A stretch of 64,000 bases of DNA from Akkermansia muciniphila (GTDB taxonomy: Bacteria > Verrucomicrobiota > Verrucomicrobiia > Opitutales > Opitutaceae): positions 62,001 to 126,000 of the forward strand of contig CAMCZZ010000005.1 in assembly GCA_945888375.1 (NCBI GenBank), in the 5' to 3' direction. Shown in pieces: positions 41,258 to 50,226 of this stretch. A program made the position numbers and the translations under genes. Within the stretch, counting starts at the first letter, position 1. The number at the start of each line of letters is the position of its first letter. Under the pieces are notes generated by a model. It was not told the origin of the DNA, searched no databases, and saw nothing but the letters and a program-made list of their open reading frames with translations.

Positions 41258-41762
41258 GGGTGGCGCGTAGTTTTTCCAGTGCGGCGGTCTCCTCGGCGCT
41301 GGCTGCGACGGGCGGGAGGGTGGGGGCCCGGCGTTGGGCCGAGATCACATGTTCACGGGCGAGGAGGAGGTTTTCCAGCTCGGCCATTTCGCGTTCGCGC
41401 TCGGCGAGTTTGGCCTGGACGTCTTCGAGGCTTTGTTCGCGTTCGTTTATTTCGATCTGTCGCTGGCGTAGGAGTTGTTCCAACTCGATGAGTCTCTGCT
41501 GGTCCGCCGGGCCGGAGGAGGCGCCCGGCAACGAGGAGTAGCCGAACGGCGCCCGGCTCAGCATCCGATTCTCGAGCCGGCGTTGCATGGCGGGAGAGGC
41601 GCCGGCGCAGGCGAGTGAAATGAGTCCGCCGCTGGGTTGGCTGGAGCCACCGAGGTTGGGGCGGCGGGGCAGGGTAAGTTTAAGGGCCGGTCGCGGTGGC
41701 GGCACGACCGGAGGGCGGGGTCGCGGCGGGGTCGGTGAAGGCGTCGGAGCGGGCTCGGACAT
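41258..41762 (-). pseudogene. N-terminal fragment of Pro-rich/coiled-coil protein disrupted by the IS
   Basis: MSEPAPTPSPTPPRPRPPVVPPPRPALKLTLPRRPNL... then coiled-coil LIELEQLLRQRQIEINEREQSLEDVQAKLAEREREMAELENLL...; terminates at the IS boundary (LRATLL*). Confidence 0.7.
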
Positions 41763-41791
41763 GGTGAGCGGAAGGGGGGGGCAGTCAGCCT

Positions 41792-42031
41792 TCAGCTGCG
41801 GCCCCAAAGGCGCGACCAGAAGGAGCTGGTCTGGCCGCTGGTGGCGGGGTTTGGGAGCGGGAGGTGGGGGCGGAGCAGGAGGAGCGCGAGTTCCTCAAGC
41901 TCGGGCGAGGCCAGGGCCGCCACCAGTCGGGCGGGGGGGGTGCCCTTGGCTAGGGCATCGCGGGCGGCGTCCAGATCGGCTTTAAAGTAAACGGCGAGGC
42001 GGGTGACGCGGGCTTCGAGTCCGGGCGGCAT
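41792..42031 (-). CDS. Uncharacterised 79-aa helical protein
   Basis: MPPGLEARVTRLAVYFKADLDAARDALAKGTPPARLVAALASPELEELALLLL; in tight array with ParA gene. Confidence 0.55.
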   Translation of the reverse strand: MPPGLEARVTRLAVYFKADLDAARDALAKGTPPARLVAALASPELEELALLLLRPHLPLPNPATSGQTSSFWSRLWGRS

Positions 42032-42047
42032 GGTGGACGGGGAGGTT

Positions 42048-42710
42048 TTAAGGCCTTTGCGGGCGTCCGGGGGGGAGCGAGCGGAGAATCAAGGCGAGTG
42101 CTTCCAGCAGGTGGAGACCGGGGTGGCCGGGGCGGAGTGGTAGGATTTGGGCGAGGGCGGCCTCATCTTTTTGGGCGAGGGCGTTGAGCAAGGCGCGCAC
42201 GTCGCCGCTGACGATGACGGATTGCGCCAAACGCGAGCCAAAGCCCACAAAGTCCGCCAGTGTGACCACGTTTTCCTGGCGGCAAAGTTCCAAGGTCGCG
42301 GGCGAAAGGCCGGAAAACTCTAGGGGGAAAGCATCCGGCAATTTCAGTTTATGCAGGTTTCTGATGAGGGGAGAGCCTTCGTCCAAGGCTCCGTCGGGCG
42401 CGGACTCGAGCTCATCCATCATTTCGCCGAAGGGTTGGTCGAAGGCATTGGTCTCGTTGAGGATGGTGATGAGTGCCTCGAGTTGGGCGGGCGGGAGGCC
42501 GCGGGCGGCGAGGGCGGCGATGGCTTGCCCGTAGCTCAGGTAGACGTAGGCGGCGGGGGTTTCGTCCGGGGCGCTGACCGGCCAGGGGGGGACGTCGAGA
42601 TCCTCCGCTAGCGTGGCGAGCGGGGTGTCCATGAGAATGGACTTCGCGAAGGCGTTGCGGGCTTGGTCCCAAGCGGCGGCGTTGGCGGGCAGGGGAGGGA
42701 GAGTGGCCAT
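42048..42710 (-). CDS. Uncharacterised 220-aa mostly helical protein
   Basis: MATLPPLPANAAAWDQARNAFAKSILMDTPLATLAEDLDVPPWPVS...; between ParA gene and 79-aa gene. Confidence 0.65.
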   Translation of the reverse strand: MATLPPLPANAAAWDQARNAFAKSILMDTPLATLAEDLDVPPWPVSAPDETPAAYVYLSYGQAIAALAARGLPPAQLEALITILNETNAFDQPFGEMMDELESAPDGALDEGSPLIRNLHKLKLPDAFPLEFSGLSPATLELCRQENVVTLADFVGFGSRLAQSVIVSGDVRALLNALAQKDEAALAQILPLRPGHPGLHLLEALALILRSLPPGRPQRP

Positions 42711-42747
42711 AGCGGGGTTGGAAGTCGGTGGGGCGCGGGCTGGCCGG

Positions 42748-43635
42748 TCAAGCGATGGGCGGATTGTTTAGCAATTCCTCGGCCAGATGCTCATAGTCGC
42801 GCACGACGTTATCGCCGGCGGCCTCTTGTCCGAGCAATGCGACAGGCATGCCAAGGGCGACGGCGCGGCGGACTACCATGGCATCGCGCACGAAGGCGGT
42901 GAGGATGCGGGCGTCCTTGGCGGTGCGTTTGGCGGCCTTAAACTGGTTCAGGCGCAGCTGCATCCGCATCCGCGGCACTTCGATGTCCACGCCGGTTTTG
43001 ATCGCATTAAAGATGATGCCGTTGACCTGCGGGGCGGGTCCCATGCTGGCTTGGCGGAAGCTGGCGGAGAGCTGGTGGAAGCGACCGAGTTTCTCGATCA
43101 GCAGGGTGAAGCCGATGAGCGAAAGGGCATCCGGGTTGGCGGGCACGTAGATCTCGTTGGCGCTGAAGATGCCGCATTGGGAGGCGCGCAGGATATTGGG
43201 CGGGCAGTCGAACAGGATGAGGTCGTAGTCTTTTTCGAGTTCGGCGATCTGCTCCTGGAAAATGAGGTAGGGCGGTCGCTTGGGGTCGCCGGTATATTCA
43301 CTTTCCAAATCGACTAGGTTGAAGGTGGTCGGCACCAGATCCAGACCGTGGAGGGGTTTGCCGCTGGTTTTATCGGTCACGACGTCGCGGATCACGAGGT
43401 CGCGGAGGCGGACCTTGGCGGGGTCAAAAATCGAGAGAAGGGCGCCTTCTCCGGTCGAGTTGATCGGGTTCCAACGGTCGAGCTTCAGCAGCCAGATGGA
43501 GGCGTTGGACTGGGTGTCGAAATCGCAAATCAGAACCCGCTGCCCGAGGCGGGCGAGGCAGGCGGCGGTATTGATAATCAGGGAGGTCTTCCCGACGCCG
43601 CCCTTGTAGTTAATGAATGCGAGCTTGCGGGCCAT
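42748..43635 (-). CDS. ParA/MinD-family ATPase (orphan, no ParB nearby)
   Basis: FINYKGGVGKTSLIINTAACLARLGQRVLICDFDTQSNAS (deviant Walker A); YDLILFDCPPN. Confidence 0.9.
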   Translation of the reverse strand: MARKLAFINYKGGVGKTSLIINTAACLARLGQRVLICDFDTQSNASIWLLKLDRWNPINSTGEGALLSIFDPAKVRLRDLVIRDVVTDKTSGKPLHGLDLVPTTFNLVDLESEYTGDPKRPPYLIFQEQIAELEKDYDLILFDCPPNILRASQCGIFSANEIYVPANPDALSLIGFTLLIEKLGRFHQLSASFRQASMGPAPQVNGIIFNAIKTGVDIEVPRMRMQLRLNQFKAAKRTAKDARILTAFVRDAMVVRRAVALGMPVALLGQEAAGDNVVRDYEHLAEELLNNPPIA

Positions 43636-43773
43636 TTAGGGTGTCAGGTTGCAATATTGTTAAACCTTTTACAACCCCCCCGCGAGGGTGGGCGAGGGCA
43701 TTCTTTTGCTGATTGGCCGCAGGATCGGTTTTTTCGCGTCGCTTGAGGGGGCGCGAGCGGCAGGATTCCCGGC

Positions 43774-44769
43774 ATGGAAACCGGAACTCTGGAGCGGGCG
43801 CGGCGACTTTTGTGCAGTTTGCAGGATGACATCCAGCGCACGTTGACCGCGGCCCGGAGCCGGCAGGGCCGGCGTTTTGCCGAGGTGGCGGAGGTGACCG
43901 CGGAGGACACCATTTTCCATGTGGATAAAATCTCCGAGGAGGCGATTTTAGGCTGGCTGGAGCAGAACTGGCCGCGGGCCTGGCCGGTGGAATTGGTCAT
44001 GGAAGGGCTGCCGTCGGGCGCGACTTTCCCGCGCGGCGTGCCGCTGAAGGCGACCCGCTGGAAACTGATACTCGATCCGATTGATGGCACGCGTTGCCTG
44101 ATGCACGACAAGCGCAGTGCCTGGGCGCTGGCCGGGCTGGCGCCCCAACGGGGGGTGCGGACTTCACTTCGTGACATCGTTGTCGCGGCGATGACCGAGT
44201 TGCCGACTTCGAAGGCGGGGTGGGCCGACCAGTTGAGTGCGGTGCGCGGCGGGCCCCTGCGCGCTACGCGGCGGGATCTGCGGGATGGCCGGAGCCGGCG
44301 TTGGACGCCCCGCCCGAGCGCGGCGGGTGATTGCGACCATGGGTTTGCCTCCTTGGTGAAGTTTTTCCCTGAAGCCAAGGCGGCCACGGCCGCGCTGGAG
44401 GAAGAGCTCTGGCGCGGGTTGGGTCTGCATGGCTGGAACGGCGGGGCGCGGGTTTTTGACGACCAGTATCCGTCCACCGGCGGTCAGCTCTACGAACTCA
44501 TTGTCGGCCATGACCGGTTGATTGCCGACCTCCGGCCCCTGTTGCTTCCCAAAGTAGGGCTGGCGAGTGCGCTGTGCTGCCATCCCTACGACATTTGCAC
44601 GGCCTTGTTGCTCGAGGCGGCGGGCGGGGTCGTCGCCCAGCCGGGCGGGGGGGCGCTTGCCTCCCGGCTGGATCTTACCACCCCGGTGTCCTGGGTAGGC
44701 TACGCCAATCCCCGTTTGGCCCGCCGGGCCGCGCCCGTATTGCGCCGTTTGCTCGCCGGGCTGGGTTGA
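43774..44769 (+). CDS. Inositol-monophosphatase/FBPase superfamily protein
   Basis: WKLILDPIDGTRCLMHDKRSAWALAGLAP; HPYDICTALLLEAAGGVVAQPGGG. Confidence 0.75.
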   Translation: METGTLERARRLLCSLQDDIQRTLTAARSRQGRRFAEVAEVTAEDTIFHVDKISEEAILGWLEQNWPRAWPVELVMEGLPSGATFPRGVPLKATRWKLILDPIDGTRCLMHDKRSAWALAGLAPQRGVRTSLRDIVVAAMTELPTSKAGWADQLSAVRGGPLRATRRDLRDGRSRRWTPRPSAAGDCDHGFASLVKFFPEAKAATAALEEELWRGLGLHGWNGGARVFDDQYPSTGGQLYELIVGHDRLIADLRPLLLPKVGLASALCCHPYDICTALLLEAAGGVVAQPGGGALASRLDLTTPVSWVGYANPRLARRAAPVLRRLLAGLG

Positions 44770-44784
44770 GGCTTCGGCTCGGGT

Positions 44785-45831
44785 TCAGTCCGTGCGGCGG
44801 TCGCGCGTGGTTTTCCCGTCGGCCCAGGAAGCGCCGACCAAAGTGGCGCGCGGAAATGCGGTCATGCCCGGTTCCTGATGATGGAGCATCGAAACCAGCA
44901 TGTCGACCGCCGCCTCTCCGGTCAGGTCGTTGTGTTGTTCCAGGCCCGACCACCCCTCGCAACCGCGCCGCCTTTCGAGCTGCACCAGGCCGATGTCGCG
45001 CGGTGCCTCCAGGCCGATGGCGGAAAGCCATTCACGCACCACGGTGTGCAGGGTGAAGACGACGTCAGGACGCCGGGTGCGAAACCAGGATTGGAAAAGA
45101 GCCGGATCGGTGCGCGCCCTCTCGACGTCCAGAAACGCCGGCAGACGGTCGGCCTCGGGCAGGATTTCCCCAGCGAACCAGAACCCTGCACTGAAACGGC
45201 CATCCACCAGCCGGTCGATGCTGCGTTCGAGCACGAGAGCCGGGCGCCGGTAGCCGAGTGCGCGGACACGCTCCATGGCTTCCAGCACGAGCGCATGGTG
45301 GTCCACGCAGGCAAAGGAAAGGGTGGGTTCCCGGGTGCGCACGCCGGTGACCACGACGGCGTGGCGTGGCCAAGTGACGGCGAAGCGCGCCGGCAGGCGG
45401 TTTTCCTTCATCAAACCGACCACCGCCAACCCCGCGATGCCTCTGGCGCGGAGCACGCGGTTGAGTTGCTCGCCGTGCAGCGCGGGGTCGTGCAGCCAGA
45501 ATTCGTCGAGTGCGTAGCCGTGCATGGTCGCCCTCCGACGGCAGCCCGCGACGTAGGCCGGGATGGTCGGGTGGCGGGTAAAGGCTTGCGGGTCGAGGTT
45601 GGCGTTGAGCAGGGCCAGGGTGCGGCGCCGGCTTCCGGAATGGGTTTTACGCAACTCCGCCATCAGCTGAGCCACCACCGGGTTGCGCACGTAGCCGAGC
45701 TCGCGGGCCGCGCGTTCGACCCGCTCACGGGTCGCGGATGGAATCTGCGGGTCGTGTCGGAGTGCGAGTGAGACGGTGTTTTTAGAAACCCCCGCGTGAT
45801 TCGCGAGGGTGGTCATGGTGACGCGAGGCAT
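44785..45831 (-). CDS. LacI-family transcriptional regulator
   Basis: VTMTTLANHAGVSKNTVSLALRHDPQIPSATRERVERAARELGYVRNPVVAQLM. Confidence 0.92.
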   Translation of the reverse strand: MPRVTMTTLANHAGVSKNTVSLALRHDPQIPSATRERVERAARELGYVRNPVVAQLMAELRKTHSGSRRRTLALLNANLDPQAFTRHPTIPAYVAGCRRRATMHGYALDEFWLHDPALHGEQLNRVLRARGIAGLAVVGLMKENRLPARFAVTWPRHAVVVTGVRTREPTLSFACVDHHALVLEAMERVRALGYRRPALVLERSIDRLVDGRFSAGFWFAGEILPEADRLPAFLDVERARTDPALFQSWFRTRRPDVVFTLHTVVREWLSAIGLEAPRDIGLVQLERRRGCEGWSGLEQHNDLTGEAAVDMLVSMLHHQEPGMTAFPRATLVGASWADGKTTRDRRTD

Positions 45832-45931
45832 GTTATGTGACTGTCAAGTGACTCCGGCGTTTACGAGCCTGGATCTCGTTGCGAGGGTATCGTTTTCGCA
45901 CCGTTTCCCGTCGCACCCCACCCTCGTCCCC

Positions 45932-47590
45932 ATGTTCACCATCGGCATTGATTACGGCACTAATTCCGTGCGCGCGCTCGTCGTTCGCACCAAGGATGGA
46001 GCCGAGCTCGGCACCGCCATTTTCCAATACCCCAGCGGCCATCAGGGCGTGCTGCTGGATCCGAAGGATCACCACCTCGCTCGGCAAAACCCTGCCGACC
46101 ATCTGCTCGGCCTGGAAAAGACCATCAAGGGTGCGCTCGCGCAGGCGAAAAAGACGAAGGGCTTCGATGCCCGCCGGGTGGTGGGCCTGGGGGTGGATAC
46201 GACGGGTTCCAGCCCTATTCCGGTGGACGCCACGAACACGCCGCTCGCGCTCGACAAGAAATGGTCGGGCAACCTCGCCGCCCATTGCTGGCTCTGGAAG
46301 GATCACACCTCGGTAAAGGAGGCCGCGGAGATCACCGCCCTCGCCGCCAAGATCCGCCCGAACTACATCGCCAAGTGCGGCAACACCTACTCTTCCGAGT
46401 GGTTCTGGGCCAAGATTCTGCACTGTAAACGCACCGCCCCGAAGGTTTTTTCCGCCGCCTATTCCTGGGTGGAGTTGGCCGACTGGATACCGTCCGTGCT
46501 CGCCGGTGTGAGCGATCCGAAGGCGGTCATGCGCGGCGTGTGCTGCGCCGGCCACAAGGCCCTCTACGCCGACGAATGGGGCGGTCTGCCCGACAAGGAA
46601 TTTCTCGCCCGGCTCGACCCCGCCCTCGCCGATCTACGCGACCGGCTCTACGACGTCGCGCATGATGCCACGGCCTCGGCCGGCGGGCTTTCCGCGGCAT
46701 GGGCCAAGAAGCTCGGTCTTCCCCCCGGCATCCCCATCGCCATCGGTGAGATGGATGTTCATTATGGTGCGATTGGCAGCGGCGTGACCGAGGGCACCCT
46801 GGTCAAGGTGATCGGAACCTCTACCTGCGATTGCGGCGTGGTTTCGGCCGGCAAGACGGTGGCCGATATCCCCGGCATCTGCGGCATCGTCAAGGGTGCC
46901 ATTCTGCCCGGTTACTATGGCCTCGAGGCCGGCCAATCCGCAGTGGGCGACATCTTTAAATGGTTTGTCGAAGGCGTGCTCGGCGACGTCTCGCTCCATG
47001 CCCGGCTCACCGCCGAGGCGGCCAAGTTGAAGCCCGGCCAGTCCGGCCTGCTCTCCCTCGACTGGAACAACGGCAACCGCACCATCCTCGTCGACCAACT
47101 CCTCACCGGCCTCACCGTCGGCGCCACGCTCTACACCACCAAGGCCGAGCTCTATCGCGCGTTAATCGAGGCCACCGCCTTCGGGGCGCGTGCCATCATC
47201 GAGCGTTTCAAGGAATACGGCGTGCCCATCGAACGCGTGGTTTGCGCCGGCGGCATCGCCGAGAAGAACCCCCTACTCATGCAGATATACGCCGATGTCA
47301 CCGGGTGCACCATGCTGGTGGCCGGCTCGTCTCAGGCCTGCGCGCTGGGTTCCGCCATTTCCGCCGCCGTGCTCGCGGGAGAACATCCGGACTTCGCCAC
47401 GGCCCAGAGGAAGATGACCCGCCTCAAGAAGGTCGCCTACAAGCCGAAGGCCGCGAACGTGAAGGTCTACGACCAGCTCTACGCGCTGTATCGGCAACTC
47501 CACGACAGCTTTGGCGGCCTGAACAAGTCTGCCGACCTCTCCCGCATCATGAAAGACCTGCTGGAAATCAAAGGTGCGAGCAGCCGGTAG
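45932..47590 (+). CDS. araB: Ribulokinase
   Basis: MFTIGIDYGTNSVRALVVRTKDGAELGTAIFQYPSGHQGVLLDPKDHHLARQNPADHLLGLE; followed by araA and araD. Confidence 0.93.
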   Translation: MFTIGIDYGTNSVRALVVRTKDGAELGTAIFQYPSGHQGVLLDPKDHHLARQNPADHLLGLEKTIKGALAQAKKTKGFDARRVVGLGVDTTGSSPIPVDATNTPLALDKKWSGNLAAHCWLWKDHTSVKEAAEITALAAKIRPNYIAKCGNTYSSEWFWAKILHCKRTAPKVFSAAYSWVELADWIPSVLAGVSDPKAVMRGVCCAGHKALYADEWGGLPDKEFLARLDPALADLRDRLYDVAHDATASAGGLSAAWAKKLGLPPGIPIAIGEMDVHYGAIGSGVTEGTLVKVIGTSTCDCGVVSAGKTVADIPGICGIVKGAILPGYYGLEAGQSAVGDIFKWFVEGVLGDVSLHARLTAEAAKLKPGQSGLLSLDWNNGNRTILVDQLLTGLTVGATLYTTKAELYRALIEATAFGARAIIERFKEYGVPIERVVCAGGIAEKNPLLMQIYADVTGCTMLVAGSSQACALGSAISAAVLAGEHPDFATAQRKMTRLKKVAYKPKAANVKVYDQLYALYRQLHDSFGGLNKSADLSRIMKDLLEIKGASSR

Positions 47591-47677
47591 CGAGTAGCGA
47601 GCATACCAGCCGCCAAATTTGCCCCCTGCTTCGCGCTCCCCTCACTCCGTTCCCACCTACTCACTACTTTTTTCACC

Positions 47678-49192
47678 ATGTCCCTCGTAAACCTCTCCAC
47701 TCCCGAAATCTGGTTCGTCTGCGGTTCGCAGCACCTTTACGGCCCCGGCCCGCTCAAGCAGGTTGCGGCCAACGCCCAGACTGTTGTCGACGGTCTCGTC
47801 GCCTCCAAACGTCTCGCGCTTCCCCTGAAGTTCAAGGCCCTCCTCGTGGATGCCGACCAGATTGCCAAGGTTTGTGTCGAGGCCAACAGCGATGCCAACT
47901 GCGCCGGCCTCGTGCTCTGGATGCACACCTTCTCGCCGTCCAAGATGTGGATCCGCGGGCTCACCACGCTGAAAAAGCCCTTCCTGCACCTGCACACCCA
48001 GTTCAATCGCGACCTGCCTTGGTCGTCGATCGACATGGATTTCATGAATCTCAACCAGGCCGCCCATGGCGACCGCGAGGCCGGGTTCCTGCACACCCGC
48101 CTCCGCCTCGGCCGTAAGGTCGTGGTCGGCCACTGGTCCGATGCCGAGGTGCAGGACCGCATCTCCGCCTGGATGCGCGCCACCCGCGCTTGGCACGACT
48201 GGCAGGGCGCCAAGTTTGCCCGCTTCGGGGACAACATGCGCTACGTCGCCGTGACCGAGGGCGACAAGGTCGCCTCCGAGATCAAGTTCGGCTTCGAGGT
48301 CAACGGCTACGGTGTAGGCGACCTCGTCGCCCAGGTGAACGCCATCTCCGACAAGACCGTCACCGGCCTCTGCGCCGACTACGAGAAACTCTACGCCGTC
48401 TCCGCCGAGTTGAAAAAGGGCGGCAAACGCCACGAGGAGTTGCGCTACAGCGCGCGTCTCGAGCTGGGTCTTTCCGCGTTTTTGGAGAGCATCGGCGCCA
48501 AGGGTTACACCGATACCTTTGAGGATCTCCACGGTCTCCGCCAGCTCCCCGGCATGGCCACCCAGCGCCTCATGGCGGCGGGCTACGGCTTCGGCGGCGA
48601 AGGCGATTGGAAGACGGCCGCGCTCGTCCGTGCGATGAAAGTCATGGGCGACGGCCTGCCCGGCGGCACCTCTTTCATGGAGGACTACACCTATCACCTC
48701 GCGCCCGGCGGACACCAGGTGCTCGGCTCGCACATGTTGGAAATTTGCCCGACCATCGCGGCCGGCAAGCCCAGGGTCGAGGTCCACCCGCTCGGTATCG
48801 GCGGCAAGGAAGATCCGGTGCGCTTCGTGTTCGACGCCCCCACCGGCGAGGCGCTGAACGCCTCCCTCGTGCATCTCGGCAACCGCTTCCGTCTGCTCAT
48901 CAACGAAGTCGTGGCGGTCAAGGTGCCCAAGATGCCCAAGCTGCCCGTCGCCCGTGCCGTCTGGGAGTGCAAGCCCGACTTCAAGACCGCCTGCCAGTCC
49001 TGGATCCTCGCCGGCGGCGCCCACCACACCGGTTACAGCTACTCCGTCACGAGCGAGATGCTCGAGGATTTCGCGACCATCGCCGGTATCGAGACCGTGC
49101 ATATCAATGCCGATACCCGCCTCGCCCAGCTCAAGCAGGACTTACGCAACAACGAGGTCTATTACCATCTAGAAAACGGCTTCCGCGCCTGA
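47678..49192 (+). CDS. araA: L-arabinose isomerase
   Basis: [52 protein letters not shown]. Confidence 0.96.
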   Translation: MSLVNLSTPEIWFVCGSQHLYGPGPLKQVAANAQTVVDGLVASKRLALPLKFKALLVDADQIAKVCVEANSDANCAGLVLWMHTFSPSKMWIRGLTTLKKPFLHLHTQFNRDLPWSSIDMDFMNLNQAAHGDREAGFLHTRLRLGRKVVVGHWSDAEVQDRISAWMRATRAWHDWQGAKFARFGDNMRYVAVTEGDKVASEIKFGFEVNGYGVGDLVAQVNAISDKTVTGLCADYEKLYAVSAELKKGGKRHEELRYSARLELGLSAFLESIGAKGYTDTFEDLHGLRQLPGMATQRLMAAGYGFGGEGDWKTAALVRAMKVMGDGLPGGTSFMEDYTYHLAPGGHQVLGSHMLEICPTIAAGKPRVEVHPLGIGGKEDPVRFVFDAPTGEALNASLVHLGNRFRLLINEVVAVKVPKMPKLPVARAVWECKPDFKTACQSWILAGGAHHTGYSYSVTSEMLEDFATIAGIETVHINADTRLAQLKQDLRNNEVYYHLENGFRA

Positions 49193-49197
49193 TGTTT

Positions 49198-49294
49198 TAA
49201 CCACGGAGGACACGGAGATCACGGAGTGGAATACCGAGACCAAGGTGTCCGGCTCTGCTCCGACTCTCCGTGTCCTCCGTGCTCTCCGTGGTTA
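49198..49294. repeat. Intercistronic hairpin, family C (29-nt arms, 9-nt internal period)
   Basis: TAACCACGGAGGACACGGAGATCACGGAG (49198-49226) vs reverse complement of 49266-49294, 25/29. Confidence 0.88.
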
Positions 49295-49311
49295 GACAAT
49301 CCGACCTTCCT

Positions 49312-50016
49312 ATGCTCGAATCTCTTAAAGCCGAAGCCTACGAGGCCAACATCGCCCTACCGCGCCATGGCCTCATCAATCTCACCTTTGGCAATGCCTC
49401 CGCCATTGACCGCGCCGCCGGGGTTTTCGCGATCAAGCCCTCTGGCGTCGCCTACGCCGATCTGAAACCGGCCGACATGGTCCTCATCGATCTCGACGGC
49501 AAACAGGTCGAGGGCTCGCTGCGTCCCTCTTCCGACACTCCCACGCACCGGCGCCTGTTTCTCGCCTTCCCCGAGATCGGTGGAGTGGTTCATACCCATT
49601 CTTCGCACGCCACCGCCTTCGCCCAGGCCGGGCGGGCCATCCCGATTTTCGGCACCACCCACGCCGACTACTTCGCCGGCAACGTGCCCGTGACGCGCAA
49701 GATGACCCCGGCCGAGATCGGTGGCGGAGCCTATGAGTGGGAAACGGGTAATGTCATCGTGGAGCTGTTCACCGGGCGCGCCCTCGACCCGGCCGATTAT
49801 CCAGCCGTGCTGGTCAACCGCCATGCTCCCTTCACCTGGGGCAAATCGGTCGCCAAGGCGGTCGAGGTGGCCGTCGCCACCGAGTGTATCGCGCATCTGG
49901 CGTTGATGTCACTCGCCCTCGAACCCGCGTTGCCGGCCATCGAGCCGGAGCTCCTGAACAAGCACTTCAAACGCAAGCACGGCCCGGGCGCGTATTACGG
50001 TCAGGGAAATTGTTGA
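49312..50016 (+). CDS. araD: L-ribulose-5-phosphate 4-epimerase
   Basis: MLESLKAEAYEANIALPRHGLINLTFGNASAIDRAAGVFAIKPSGVAYADL; VVHTHSSHATAFAQAGRAIPIFGTTHADYF. Confidence 0.95.
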   Translation: MLESLKAEAYEANIALPRHGLINLTFGNASAIDRAAGVFAIKPSGVAYADLKPADMVLIDLDGKQVEGSLRPSSDTPTHRRLFLAFPEIGGVVHTHSSHATAFAQAGRAIPIFGTTHADYFAGNVPVTRKMTPAEIGGGAYEWETGNVIVELFTGRALDPADYPAVLVNRHAPFTWGKSVAKAVEVAVATECIAHLALMSLALEPALPAIEPELLNKHFKRKHGPGAYYGQGNC

Positions 50017-50059
50017 ACGGGGATTTGCCAAACGCCCCGCGGCCGTTTTCGTAGGTGGC

Positions 50060-50209
50060 GTGATCTGGTTTCTTCTTATCCCAGTCTTGCTGGTCGTCGC
50101 CGTATTCTGGTTTGGCCGGAGGCATATCGCCATCCGCCGGCCCAACTGCTGCGGCAAAGGCTGCGGTTGCCTATTTCCGGTGAAGTTGCCGGAAAAGAAA
50201 CCGGAGTAA
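50060..50209 (+). CDS. 49-aa single-TM cysteine-rich protein (absent from ORF track)
   Basis: GTG start: VIWFLLIPVLLVVAVFWFGRRHIAIRRPNCCGKGCGCLFPVKLPEKKPE*. Confidence 0.65.
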   Translation: MIWFLLIPVLLVVAVFWFGRRHIAIRRPNCCGKGCGCLFPVKLPEKKPE

Positions 50210-50226
50210 GCGTCCGGCCGCCTCGC

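Noticed and set aside
45838-45846. TGACTGTCA as a LacI operator upstream of araB
   Set aside because: Short palindrome, no second copy found and no family consensus to compare; too weak to call.
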